Below, in pieces: positions 46,250-58,049 of a stretch of DNA of 64,000 bases. Both the position numbers and the translations under genes were made by a program. The notes beneath the pieces were generated by a model. The model saw only the letters and a program-made list of their open reading frames with translations, was not told where the DNA came from and did no database searches. How positions within the stretch are numbered: the stretch's first letter is position 1; every line of letters starts with the position of its first letter. Location of the stretch: contig NW_024037074.1 in the NCBI RefSeq assembly GCF_015706575.1, positions 29,625,334 to 29,689,333 of the forward strand. The letters run 5' to 3'. This DNA is from Patiria miniata (taxonomy: Eukaryota > Echinodermata > Asteroidea > Valvatida > Asterinidae).

Positions 46250-48667
46250 GTTCTGCTTGGTACTCTGGAATGAGGGAATTGCAATGTAAACTGCCAAAAT
46301 GATGCCTTTCCTTGGACGCCAGATAATCTGAAAAGTCGCACAACTTAATTGGAATTCAAGTCCTTTTATTAATTAAACTGCATCTCTGGACTGGGGTGTC
46401 CAAATTAGATGGGATATTGTGTCGAGTATTACCTATGCCTTCAAACCCCATAGGCAAGTGTTGCACACCAAAACAAGAGTGCTAGTATTTGTAATTTTTT
46501 GTGGATTGACTGCTCTATATTTATTAATTTTTTTAAAGTTAGAGAGCAATACCAAGAATTAATAAAAAATAAATATAAGTAAATAAACTTTTTTGTTTAA
46601 AATTAAATTCTCATTAAATTAAATTAAATTAAATTAAAGTCATCAATATCCAATAATAATATTTATTAGAAAAATTAACATAAGTAAATGAGTTGGTCTT
46701 AATTAAGTAACGTTCTGATATTTTAATAACAAAAGGAAAATTTGCGCATCAAACATGGCAGGTACATTTAACATTTAATCACGAAAAAGAGATATTTCTA
46801 AAAGGAACGTGTATGTTGAATTTTTTTATCTGTAAAATTGCCAAGAAAATATTTACTTGGCGTCTCCTTGTTGCCCACAGAACTCCATAAGTACGGACGC
46901 TGCCCGAATTCAGGCGCGAACCGCGGTTACTGTTTAATTATTGATGCATCCGTTTTGTATTTACTATTTTGATGATTATTTACTATTTTGATGATAAGTA
47001 TTTTGTTCATTCGTTCTTTTGTACTCTGTACATTGATTCTGCTGAGGCACAAAAGACCGCTTTTTACTTGATCTTCGCCGAAAACAGAATCAATCTTCAA
47101 AATATAAAAGAAATCTTAAATACATAAAGGATCGCAAGTCGATCAATAACTGATCATATGTTTCCAAAATCTACACAATAATGACCGAAGAACAATACCA
47201 ATGAAACCAAAGGATATTACATGCCAACTGTGAAATAATATGTTATACTTAGGCCTATGGGAAAGAATGGGATAAAATAAACAAAGATCGTTACCTGTTG
47301 AGGAACGAAGACAGTGATGTTATTTGGTCTTCACCCGAAAATAGTACGAAGAACAGCCGAAGAGGGCGCTCGCCAATTTACATAACAGAAACAATAACGC
47401 AATTCATAAATATAGAGAGAGCATTCGCATCGCAACCGTCACGGTACAGTTCCCTGTTTTGTGTTGACTTGAACAATCAAAATGCTGATTATGATGTCCT
47501 CACTCTTGTCATTAGAAAGATACTTGGCTATAATACGGAAATCGCAGATTTGACCTTTAAAAAAAAAATAGCTATTGTTATTCTACCTTTTTGTTTTCAA
47601 AAGGGAAATCTACGATGACCATATGACCAAATTATCTTTCTCATGACATACTCTGACTGTATGCCAAATTCCATAGTTGTTACATCAAAGGGACCCCACC
47701 TATCTGCCGTACTTCCAAACCCAAACTAAGCCCGAACCCCACCCTGACCCCTACCCCACCCCACCTCCTGCCTTTTACCGGTGGATCTATTGTATAACTT
47801 TTTTGGGGGGGGGGAGGGGAAGATTAAACTTAAAGGGCCCCATGTCCGGCAAGTTGGCTGTTGCAAAATGGATTTGGTTTTATTTTGTTCTCTTGTTTGA
47901 TTTTTGAAACTAAATAAAATGGTTTGTTGACTTGGGCATGCCCCTTCCCTCAACCCGTACCCAACCTCCACTTACCCTAAACCCCCATCTTCGTACTGCT
48001 CAACCATCAACCCCAAACCCCTTTATCTTCAACCCCATCAGCCTTAATTCAACTAACCCTCAAACCCCACCTATCCTCAACAAATCTCCACTCGACATTT
48101 CAGCCCATCACATTTGATCATCCTGGCTTTCAAGAAACATGCAACAGTTTTCCTAAGTAAAGGATTGACATTGTCGGCAATGCTTTTAAAGATAGGCAAT
48201 TACTTTTTTATCAGTTTAATAGACATTCAATATACGCACTTGTGGCAAATGAGTTTATGAGTCACAAACGACAAAAGATTCTAAATCAAGTTAACTGCCA
48301 AAACATCTTGTATTTTTACTTCGTGTGAATTCGATTGACGCCTTTCAAACATAGAGTGTATTTTAAAAGTGTTAGGCACAATAAATAAAATACAGCCCAA
48401 GCGTTTTTGCAGTGATCAAAAGCTCGAGATATTTTCTTTTATCGTTTTGGTACATTTTCTGAGTAGTTATATTCGACATTTATAAGATCGATTACTTCGT
48501 GTTGTCAATTATTATCTAAGCTGTCCATCCAACAAAGCGATATAATCTGCTGTACTTGAAATTAAGCAACCCTTTTTTTAAAACAATTATATATTACTAA
48601 TGTATTATATAACCGACAAGCGATGGGGACAATGCAATTTTTTCTCTGTGATAGTGTCACATTTTAA
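46250..48667. repeat. Partial duplicate of unit 1 without coding exon
   Basis: Matches 13441-16600 in order: intron line TTCTGCTTGGTACTCTGG, leader exon, promoter, G-run, C/A-rich tract and upstream segment. The homology stops short of where a coding exon would be expected (below 46250). Confidence 0.7.
47295..47375 (-). other. Orphan type A leader exon
   Basis: Minus strand ends TTCCTCAACAG followed by GTAACG, the same donor as the leader of gene 1. The TATA-like position has become TATGTAAA (47377-47384). No coding exon follows before the promoter of gene 3. It is either dead or an alternative start for gene 3. Confidence 0.45.
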
Positions 48668-49154
48668 AGCCCGAGTCCATCATTTGCAGCTATCCAAACA
48701 AGTAACTAGCGTAATTATTGTTGAAAAACATACTGGTTGAAAGATAGTAAGAGGACTAAACTCCCTGTGAAACTATTCTTTCTGGCAAGCTCTCATTTTG
48801 AGGAAATCAACGAAAGAAGGCATTTCCAACGGTGCTTCTTAAGAAGCACCGTAGGTAAATTTAAATTAGTTGTTCGCATTGGAACGACGCACAGGCGCGC
48901 GCGGTTGCTATAATTCGTCGGATCACTAGTGCGCGACATCGCGTAAAGCTGCAATTCATAACAATTCGAAACATGATTTAGCAACCTTAGATTTAAAATT
49001 GAGATCCTAGAATGCTGTTTTTCTTGGAATATGAAGCTGAAGCTGAGCTGAAACTTCATCAAGTAATTTGTTCAGTATCCTTCATTAGATTTTGAACACT
49101 TTTGTTGCTTCAAACGAACAAAATGCACTAATTACAAATGATGGACTATAGGCT
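48668..49154. mobile_element. MITE with TTAA target duplication
   Basis: Flanked by TTAA at 48664-48667 and 49155-49158. Inverted ends: AGCCCGAGTCCATCATTTG and, inverted, AGCCTATAGTCCATCATTTG. 487 bases with no transposase. The empty site is at about 16603 (ACATTTAACAAC). An internal GGTGCTTCTTAAGAAGCACC palindrome is present. Confidence 0.75.
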
Positions 49155-50743
49155 TTAACAAAGAACATTGCATTAAATCATAAACAATTATTTAAACACA
49201 TTAAACTCTCAAAGTGAATTAGCTGCAATTATATTAAAACAAAACAATTAAAATACATGTATGTGGATATTCTCATCAGCATGTGAAAAAAAAATAATTG
49301 AAGTTATTAAATTTCAGAATGTTCTGAGTCATTTGGTGCACTTCAAATGTAAGTATTAAAACAAAACAAAACTGAGGTTTAATAAATGATATTGGGGCGT
49401 CTTTCCGTCCACCTTAGTAATAAAGACTCATACCTTTTATCCGGAAACACACCTTTCAAATCGGGAGATTCTCAAGCGGCAGTGCGCCACCAAGAAATTG
49501 CCACGGAGAGTTCATATTTCTCAGTGCATTGTGGGAGATAGTCGACAAATTCGCAGCGCGGAACATTTGAAATTGTCAGGTTTTTTTCTAGTTTCGCAAG
49601 CATAATATTATGATTCGCAGAGTATCCATTTGTCATTTTCTTTTGTTTTTATTAATATTGTGTTTTTATAAGGCAGCAGAACGGTATGCCCCAATCTATA
49701 ACAAATTAAGTCAAGTTATCTACTGACACCCATTCAAATGGGCCATATTTTGTCGACCGTAAACTTAAGACATGGACTCTCCATGGCAAAACTCTTGGTG
49801 GTGCACTGCACTGTGAATCACCCGAACTAGTTGAAATTTGATGAGATAAATTTATTGGGAATTCAGTTTTAAGCCGGTGTCTGGGGACATGTTTCCGAGG
49901 ACAAATGATGACATTGTGAACGTAGGTGGATCCAGCGGGCAGCAGTTACTTTTCCTACAGCCAAGCATAGACAATGACCATAATGCGCATGCTTCAGTTA
50001 GTAAACAGAATTGTTCTCAGACTAACATTTCCTTTTAATTCGTCCAAATTACAAACGGTGAATATTGGTATTTATTTTAATCTTTTTATCGATCATTTGG
50101 ACTAAAATAAACACATATAATGAAGAACATTTACTGGGGAGGAATACAAATTGGAAACTGGGGGTCAAGTCCGCCACCAACAGCACTCGTATCTGGTGAT
50201 TACCGTGGCACGCTACACTGAAGCCAAGCTGACCCTAACTTATTTCAAATCATGTGACATGCATATTCATTCTTTCACATTATATGTTTCAAGCATGCGC
50301 AATACGGTCAATAAAATTACAAGCCTGCAGAAAAAGAAGCCGGACGGTTCTGAGCACATACAACTTGCTTTTTTAAAAGAATGTTGTTAAATGCACCAAT
50401 CCGCACCGGCCGCACAGATCCGCTCAGATTTGCACGCACTGTCTTAGTGCATCTTAACATTAAGTGCAACCAATGCGATCTTGTTCATGCTAATAACGCG
50501 TACACATTACATTTATATTGATTTGTTTATTCCTTAAATTTAAATTGGAATATTTTTAACTGATCATCGGCCACCTTGTTAGATTTTGCTTGGTCGACCT
50601 CTGTATGATGCAGGCCTATGCCAAATCGAAAAAATATATATATACATACCGGTTGCTTTTAAATTCACGCAAATACGGGTGGTGTGATGGAGGGGAAAAA
50701 AACCGGCAAACCCGTTGGTCATTTGTGTATTATTTTTCGCGCT
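49155..50743. other. Noncoding region between unit 3 and gene 4
   Basis: 49155-49900 continues the upstream segment seen near 11.2-11.9 and 35.5-36.0 kb (the TTAAACTCTCAAAGT and GGGGCGT lines). 50000-50743 has no recognisable feature apart from being the 3' flank of gene 4. Confidence 0.45.
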
Positions 50744-51583
50744 TTATTCGGTACCGGCGTAAAGGAGGAAGCCACTGAATGACGTGTAATGGTTGCGTTG
50801 ACCACCCTGCACAGTTCCGATTAAAGTAATATACACCGTGTCTCCTCGCTGCAAAGCCAGCACCGCGCTCGCAGACACCTGCCCATAAGAACCGGAATTA
50901 CCGCTACCGCCAGACACAACCCACTGCGTCGTTATTTCTCAGATGAATGTTCAGATACTTGCCGGAAGAGCTTCTACGCACAGAAAACATGAACACGTAG
51001 GTGCCCGGAATATTACACGCAAATGTACCAGTCTCCAAGTCGAAGTTGGTACCAGTCAGAAGCGTATCGGTCTCCTGGAAGGGCAAACGGGTGTCGTCAC
51101 TCGTAGAGGTGAAGCTGCTCGTCCTTGTCACGGTGAATGCTACCCGCTGGTCGGAGTTGACTGGAGTCTCCCCTGGCTCACCCTTTTGACCTTTGAAACT
51201 AGTCTGCCAGTTCCTGGTGGACCTCGAGGACCTATTTTTCCGGGCAGGCCTATCCCATCGTCACCTTTAGACCCAGTGTTCCCAGGTGCTCCCCGCTCAC
51301 CCATAGGTCCAATCGGGCCAATCTCACCTTTTTGACCTGCATCGCCCTCTGACCCCTGCTGACCGTACAGTCCCATCGGACCTGCTGGTCCCATCGGACC
51401 TGCTGGTCCAGGCAGACCTGGTATGCCGGGTATTGCAGCAGGTCCCTGGCAGCACTGCTGACACACCTGAGACGCAGGACCATCACCGTCCGAGGGAACC
51501 GGCCCAGTAACGGAAGCTTGGAGCTTGACAGAGTTACCCAGAAGGAGGGCGATTGACAGAATGGTGGCCACGCAGATCTTCAT
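50744..51583 (-). pseudogene. Collagen and C1q-domain gene 4, frameshifted
   Basis: Begins [24 protein letters not shown] at 51583 behind the acceptor TTTACAG. CQQCC is preserved, and the stalk has an additional GPAGPM repeat. Against genes 1 and 3 a net 13-base loss near 51205 shifts the frame at the end of the collagen stalk. A net gain of 4 bases near 50927 in the C1q head (after NND) restores the original frame, which then runs to SFSGFLLYAGTE and a stop at 50744-50746. Product from the start codon would be truncated after the stalk. The upstream exons and promoter look intact. A recent pseudogene, or a sequencing or assembly error if the reads are poor. Confidence 0.8.
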
Positions 51584-54500
51584 CTGTAAAGAGAACAATA
51601 CATTTGAAATACAAAAAAACTATGGAAAATAGTTCGGGAAGATGAGATAAAAAGATATTGGGGTTAGTGAAACTGGGGATCAGAGTTCTGCCTCCTATGC
51701 GACCCTTGAGGCACTAGGGTGGCAGAAGCATCGTCCAGATTGACGGTAAAATTTGCAACAGAACGGATCTATTACGTGGCGACCATTGGGCGACCATTGT
51801 GCATCCATTCTTCAACCACGGCAATGCTCGTGCCGCCCTTCTGCCTCATTTGAGCCACCTTTGAGCAACCCACCTTTTGGGCGACCTTTGTGCGACAGTC
51901 TTGAACATGATCAAAAAATTACGGCGACCATGGCGTCCATGGTGATGTCTGAACATCCTGTGTACCACCTTTGAGCGACCTAGGCAACCTTTCGGCCTCC
52001 TTTGAACCGACAACGGCGACCTGGCCAGTTTTTTTTTGTCGCACAAGGGAGGCCTTAATGTTGCAGCTCTACGTGCAAATGGGGTCTAACGCTCGTTCAA
52101 ATGGGCCATTGTAGACCGAAAAATTGACAAACAGATTTTGCCGTGTAACTAACAAGTAGCTGCTCTATTTTTCGTCCACAAAACTGACAGCAACGTGAGG
52201 CTTTCGAACGAAAAAAGGGGCTTCAGAAAATTCGCAGTTTTCCTGCCAAAGCACAACCGATCCATACAAACTTTAAGCTGTTTGAGGTCGTTAAAGACCT
52301 AATACTGGGGGTAGGTAGTAGCCCATTCTTTTTTAGCTGCCCCCCTCAAAATATGTAGTGACGCATGGAAATCAAGGGAAAAATACTTTAAAAGTTATGT
52401 GAGACCGTTAACCCCCCCCCTCCCCCCACGGTACATGGCCCTCAAAGTGTCATTTTGAAAGTATGGTATGGTACCTTAAACCATTTTGCACAAAGTGTAT
52501 GTAACAATTTTCGGCTCAAGACTATTTTCTCCCACCCTAGTCTAGCCTAGAAATAAGTTAGAAAAATAGAGGAAATAAAGTTTAATGATAAGCATATTCT
52601 TTTGTTTCACCTCTTAAGTGTGTTTCATGTATGTCATTACAACTTTAACCATTGCCAAAACAAATTCTTACTTTTTAAAAAGAAAAAAATAATCTTAGGT
52701 TTAAAACACATGCCATGCAGCTTTGTTTGCGAAAAACAGTTTTGTACCGATAGATCTACTTATTTTTGTTTTGCCTGAAAACAGAAGAAGATGTTTTTTA
52801 GTACATACCAAAACAATAATTAAAACACAAAAGTTGAAAACGTGTTCCTGAAATTAAATGGACCGTTGCTCTTTTAAGAGGAGGATTGCACTTGTTTGCG
52901 ATTTGTTGAATTTTTCTCGTTTTCTAAAGTTACACATAACTTGGCTAGTATTAGTCCAAGTGTTAAACAAGTTCAATTATGTCAGATACATTTTCATGAA
53001 TATGCTGAATTGAAAAGGAAAAGCAGAGAATATCATATTTCTTTTCATTGAAAAGTCATTCACGTTCATTCATTCTTTTTTCTGTAGGGTATTTTCGGAA
53101 GGAACCTTGCTATCTTCACTAGATAAAATCAACAGTTACTACATGTATCTTTGACCATGTTGACTTGGGCCGATGAAGCACCAAATATAATGTACCAATG
53201 TTTACCCACCTCATATTAATTACAAAACAAATTAATTACAAAACAAGTCTACTGCAAGACAGATTTCAACATTTGGAGGTCACAAACTGTAAACTTAACA
53301 ATCATGACTTTGCAACTTAATCACCCTGTACCGAGTGGTGATATCTCAATAAAAAGGCGTTGTTCACGTTATTATTGATAGTAGCTCCAGACAAACACAG
53401 AAAAGGTTCATCAGTATACAACTTACAAGTTTCAAATTAGGAAGGCAGTCCTATATGCTCAGGGAAAGTGAGTGAAAACAATCATTGGACCAACTTTTTC
53501 ACAATCATGATGCATGAAATGGCCAGTAAAAGGTAACTTAACTTAAAGGTAGCACGTTTGAGTAATCATTGAACTGCAAAATCTATTACTTTAAATGACT
53601 TAAAACCGCCAACTATTTCCACAAACTATGAACAGCTGATCTCCTGTGTGGCACAAGTGGTTTTTAAGATTTATAGTCTGGTACCTTACAATTTGCCTTT
53701 CTTAATTACATTGTAAGTCAGGGAACATGTCAGCTCAACTAGCCGTAGTGGGTGCCCTTCGCCCAAAACTTTATGGCGACATGTACGGGGGGTTATTATC
53801 AAACTTTACCAATTTTTGTTTTAATGTTTAATTGTTGTTTCTAGTAGGCTACTACATATTTTGAAGGGGGCAGAATAGTAAAAAGTGAAAAAAAAAGTGA
53901 AATAATACCCACCCCTACTAATATATACATTCTATCAGGCTCTTTAATGCATTTTAACGATATTTTTTCATAGACAAATCGACTAAAAAATGACGCAAAG
54001 AAATTTCTGGTTTTTTTCGACAACGACGAAAGCAGCCCAAATGTTGAAGTAATCAAAGAAAGAGTGAACCTTTATCTACAAACAATCTTGTTAAGTGGAT
54101 GTCGTTAAAATTTTACGACTTCCATTTCCGGAACGCGAAAGATCGTCGCCATTGTAAAAGCATAGAGCCAAAAAAAACAGACACGGTATTACCTTGTGAC
54201 CCATACGCCCACTGATTAGTCGAGCTCGAGACGGCCTGCTTTATATTCATAAGTTATTCATTGCACGTTCGCACGTGCTATTACAATTTTTGTCAGGCCT
54301 TCAAAGTACCTACGTTTACACGCGTACATATGATTGCAAATCATGACATCTCGCAAAAGTACTCATTTTTCAATCGGCCTTTTGGACCAAAAATATAAAA
54401 GGGCCCTCCACTTATTTCACATGTAAATAAAGCGTACATTATCCTTTACCTACTGAACCTTGCCATTTCTCTCGGCCTCTTTTAAGAATCGAATGTACAC

Positions 54501-55649
54501 CTAAAAACAATCGGCCCTCGCTTTTGTTGCTATAAAGTATATTTTTTTGTTTGACACGCCGTAAAACACTTTGTCAAAAGCATTTATATTTGGTATCAAA
54601 ATGAAGCACATGATTTCAACTTTTCAATTACTCCGCCATCTTGGCCAAACAGTGCATTTATCCAAGTACTAATCGTGTTTTTTTTCCCTGTAGTCTCGTG
54701 ACAGTCTCGCGTAACCTCGGGACAAGAAACTGAGGTCAAACAGGGCTCTGTGCGTGATTCAGCCACTGATTCGCTCGTACCCCCCCCCCCCCGCCCTGCA
54801 AACAGAAGGCTTGGATTTTCTGACGAATACACGCTCTGATTGGTTGGAGTTTGCATGACCTGTGACCTGCTCGTCATCACGATCATGACTCTGCAAAGTT
54901 TTAAACGGACTCATTACTTTCTTATCCAGTTTAGAGATGTTTGTTTTTCGTTGAAAAAAGCGTAATAATGTAGGAAATTCTGTAAAACTTATCTGTGTTG
55001 TAAATTTACAATTCCCGTCACTTGCTCAGGCTCCGTTTCGAATCACGAACGGTCGGAATGCATAATGCGACGCTAACAATTTTGTCAAAATTGTCCGCAG
55101 AAATCACATCCAGTGTGGAACGTGTGAATTTCTGTGGGAAGTTTTCTGATAGCATTTGCGTACGTTGTCCGACTGCGGTTTGAACAGCTGCCCAAATGCT
55201 TTATACATAGGCCAAAGGCCACTTCCTTCACAAGATTATGTGAAGCACATCAGAGAATCCCAACGTCCTGTTTGCAGGGGTGAGGGGTGGGGGGGGGATG
55301 GTACGAGCGAAGGCCACTGACTGACTGCACGGAAAACTCTTGGTGGCGCACTACTTTGTGAATTGCTCGAATTATTGTGTCAGCAATAATCTTCCTGACC
55401 TCAATCACACGTTGATTAAAAAAAAACTATGTGCCAAAAAGGTATGTCTGGCATGCGATTAGCCAAAATGTCAGGCACAGCTCTAAGGTGGTGATAGGAG
55501 AGGGGGTCCCTCATTTCGTCGAGTGACGTTTCCTGTTATAATTTTGACCCAGCAATGTACAAATGCACATAAAAAGATACAGTCTTCCACCGGATCATCG
55601 CTCTATTGTGTTGCTTGATTAAGATAATTATCAAATAAAATTCACTCAC
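51584..55649 (-). other. Second intron of gene 4
   Basis: No gene. 51690-52030 carries degenerate GCGACCTTTG-like repeats (GCGACCATT, GCGACCTTTG, GAGCGACCT). 52060-54600 shows nothing recognisable. 54685-54755 repeats a line from the matching intron of gene 2 (22915-23040). Confidence 0.5.
54764..55320. mobile_element. Element with C-rich inverted ends
   Basis: Left TTCGCTCGTACC, C-run, CCCTGCAAACAG (54770-54805). The right end inverted reads TTCGCTCGTACCATC, C-run, CCCTGCAAACAG (55268-55310). About 560 bases with no ORF. The paralogous intron of gene 2 lacks it near 24575, but the flanks are too rearranged to define a target duplication. Confidence 0.5.
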
Positions 55650-55709
55650 CTTGAAGTAAACCTTCTGGAATTCTATCAGAACAGGAATCCTCGACGAGCA
55701 GATTGCTAG
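55650..55709 (-). other. Noncoding leader exon 2 of gene 4 (type B)
   Basis: Acceptor TTATTTTCAG, 60-base exon (4 bases shorter than in gene 2, lost at TCGACTGTCGAG), donor GTGAGTG. No ATG. Confidence 0.65.
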
Positions 55710-57667
55710 CTGAAAATAATACCCCCCCCCCAAAAAAAAAGAGTCATAAAAAAATCAATTGGAGATAAATTGGGGGCTGGTAGGGGAGGCATAGCTGAGT
55801 TTTTCACGTAAACACCGCCAGAAATATCTCTGTGATTAAGGACTGATTTTTTAAAAATATATATTTCAAGCGAAATGTGCTCTCCAAAGGCTCTGACTGG
55901 ACGCAATCATATCTTTGTTTAGGGATTTACTAGTTTGAAATCAAACGATTTCATCACCAAATGAGATTTTCTTTAGACATAATTATGTCAGTATTCAGCA
56001 AACTTAAGTTAAAGTCACGTGAGATCATTTGCAATGCCCGGACAAGTACTTATTTAATGACAGAAACTTTGCGATGTCGAAAGTGAAGATGAGACCGGTT
56101 TCACATTCTCTTTGAAATCGTTCGGATAACCGTAGCATAGATATTTTTTTAAATGGTATGCCGGCGGGCACGCTCTTGTACGTACGTTTAGGAACGGGAT
56201 TCCATTTAATACGAGAATCAAAACAATGCCCATACATTTTAATTAAAAATGTACGCATCTTCTATCTGAGCTTAAACTTCAACAGGTTCCTCAAGATGTA
56301 CGCATCTACTAAGCTGAAACTTCAACTGGTTTAATAGATGTTGATGACCTTCCTAAAGACATTAAGAAATTATGTTGCTTGTAACAAACAATGCACCAAA
56401 AGTAAATGAACCTATGTTTCATCCTATGTGGCTCTAAATGTGCTTGAATTTGTGGTTGTGAGAATCACAGTGAGCTTACATTTTTTTACATTAATAACGG
56501 AAATTGATCTCATACCAAGGAAGTAGTGGCGAAAATATTACAGGTGACATTCAAGTTAACAGTCGTTACAAAAAACCTATTTATCGGGTGGGAAATTAGA
56601 ACACCGGATTGGCTATTAGCATCAGCCACCATCTGATTCTCAACAAAGTATGTCCCAGGAAAATGGGTTAGATTTACTGCACAATAATTTAGTGATCATA
56701 TACATGCATGAAGCCAAATAGGCCTTATTCACGAGTTGGCCATTTTTGTCGAGTTCCCTGAATGTATTTCATTTTTTTTTAACTGTTGAATGCGATGGCA
56801 CAAGACTTTTTTATGCGGGCATAATGCAGCCTTACTTTACTGTCAGTTTTTTTTTTTTTTTTAATCTAGCTTTACACATTAGGGAACGTTAAATTACAAG
56901 TTTGAAATTATTCACTGAAGCCAATTAGTAATTAAGTTGCTTTCATTTCTCTACACTTGTTCAAGAAATCAAGATTTTACCTCACTCTCAATACAATTTT
57001 GCCGACTTGTGAATAAGGCCCATACCACTATCGGTGTTTCAAAAAATATTCAACAGAATCTTAATACATGTAGAGGCATGTTGAGTGGAACCCTTTACAT
57101 GCAAACATCACTAAATTCAAATTCATGTGTTTCGAATTTTTAAGGCTGAGAGCAGAGCATGCAGCAGGGCCGAATAATGTCTACAAATATCAACTCTAAA
57201 CATGATCAGAAATGATTCCAGTAAGTTAAAGCAATTTGAACTAGAAGAAAACTGTTTGGATGATCATCCAGTCCGTTTATATTTGCGCCTTCTAATAGTG
57301 AAACCATACAGCGTTTGTTCCGACTAGCCACACTGTTGTTAACAATGTTTGAAGGTAACTTAAAAATTATGGAAACAAAATGGTGCGGATCGAATTGAAG
57401 CGCTTGTTTGGCTGTTAACATTCGTGTATCAGTAGTCACGCAATATCAGTTTCAATAATTGAAGTTTTGTTCAGAAAAATCGTGTTTTTCAGTCCTCAAG
57501 CAAGTACAGTTACAGAAAGGGGAAATTTCAAGACGACTCCCGCGCTCAGCAATAATCTTAAAAATAGTCCCACGCTAATTGAAACAACACTATGTGCAAA
57601 AAGGCACCTTTTTTTGTTTCTGAAAAAGAAAAGGAAAAAACAACAATTATTTGTTTCAAACACTCAC
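55710..57667 (-). other. First intron of gene 4
   Basis: Noncoding. A C-run lies near 55722, and the empty site of the foldback element is near 56318. Otherwise matches the first intron of gene 2. Confidence 0.55.
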
Positions 57668-57735
57668 CCAGCAAATCTCGTTCTTGCAATCAGTTTGCTC
57701 GGGTTGTCGTCTGAGGGTGAAGAGGAGCTGCGGTC
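57668..57735 (-). other. Noncoding leader exon 1 of gene 4 (type B)
   Basis: Ends AACGAGATTTGCTGG followed by GTGAGTG. The 5' edge is estimated from the TATA-like box. Confidence 0.55.
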
Positions 57736-57763
57736 TTGTGAGGAGTGAAGAGGCCACTCATGG

Positions 57764-58049
57764 CTTAAATATTGCCTTAGATGTCCAGAGCAGTGACTGG
57801 CCCGGTTTATGATTAGCCCCTGCTCGCTGTCACTCTGACATCACCGACTCGCTTCATGTTAATGCGACGGAAGTGATGTCAATGTGGTTGATGCTATACA
57901 GTCAGAATCAAAACTTGTGTCACCGACACTGAAATAACCGCATCTTATTGGTGGATATGGATGTCGGTGACACGTACATCTAAAACACACGATTTGTGAT
58001 TGACACATACAACCTGTGAATCACAAACCAGTCACTGGTGATCACCGAC
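57764..58049 (-). promoter_or_regulatory. Promoter of gene 4: TATA-like box and TCACCGAC module
   Basis: ATATTTAAG on the minus strand at 57764-57772. TCACCGAC at 57841-57848, GTGTCACCGACA at 57917-57928, TGTCGGTGACAC at 57962-57973 around a CCAAT box, and TCACCGAC at 58042-58049. Same order and spacing as gene 2. Confidence 0.6.
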
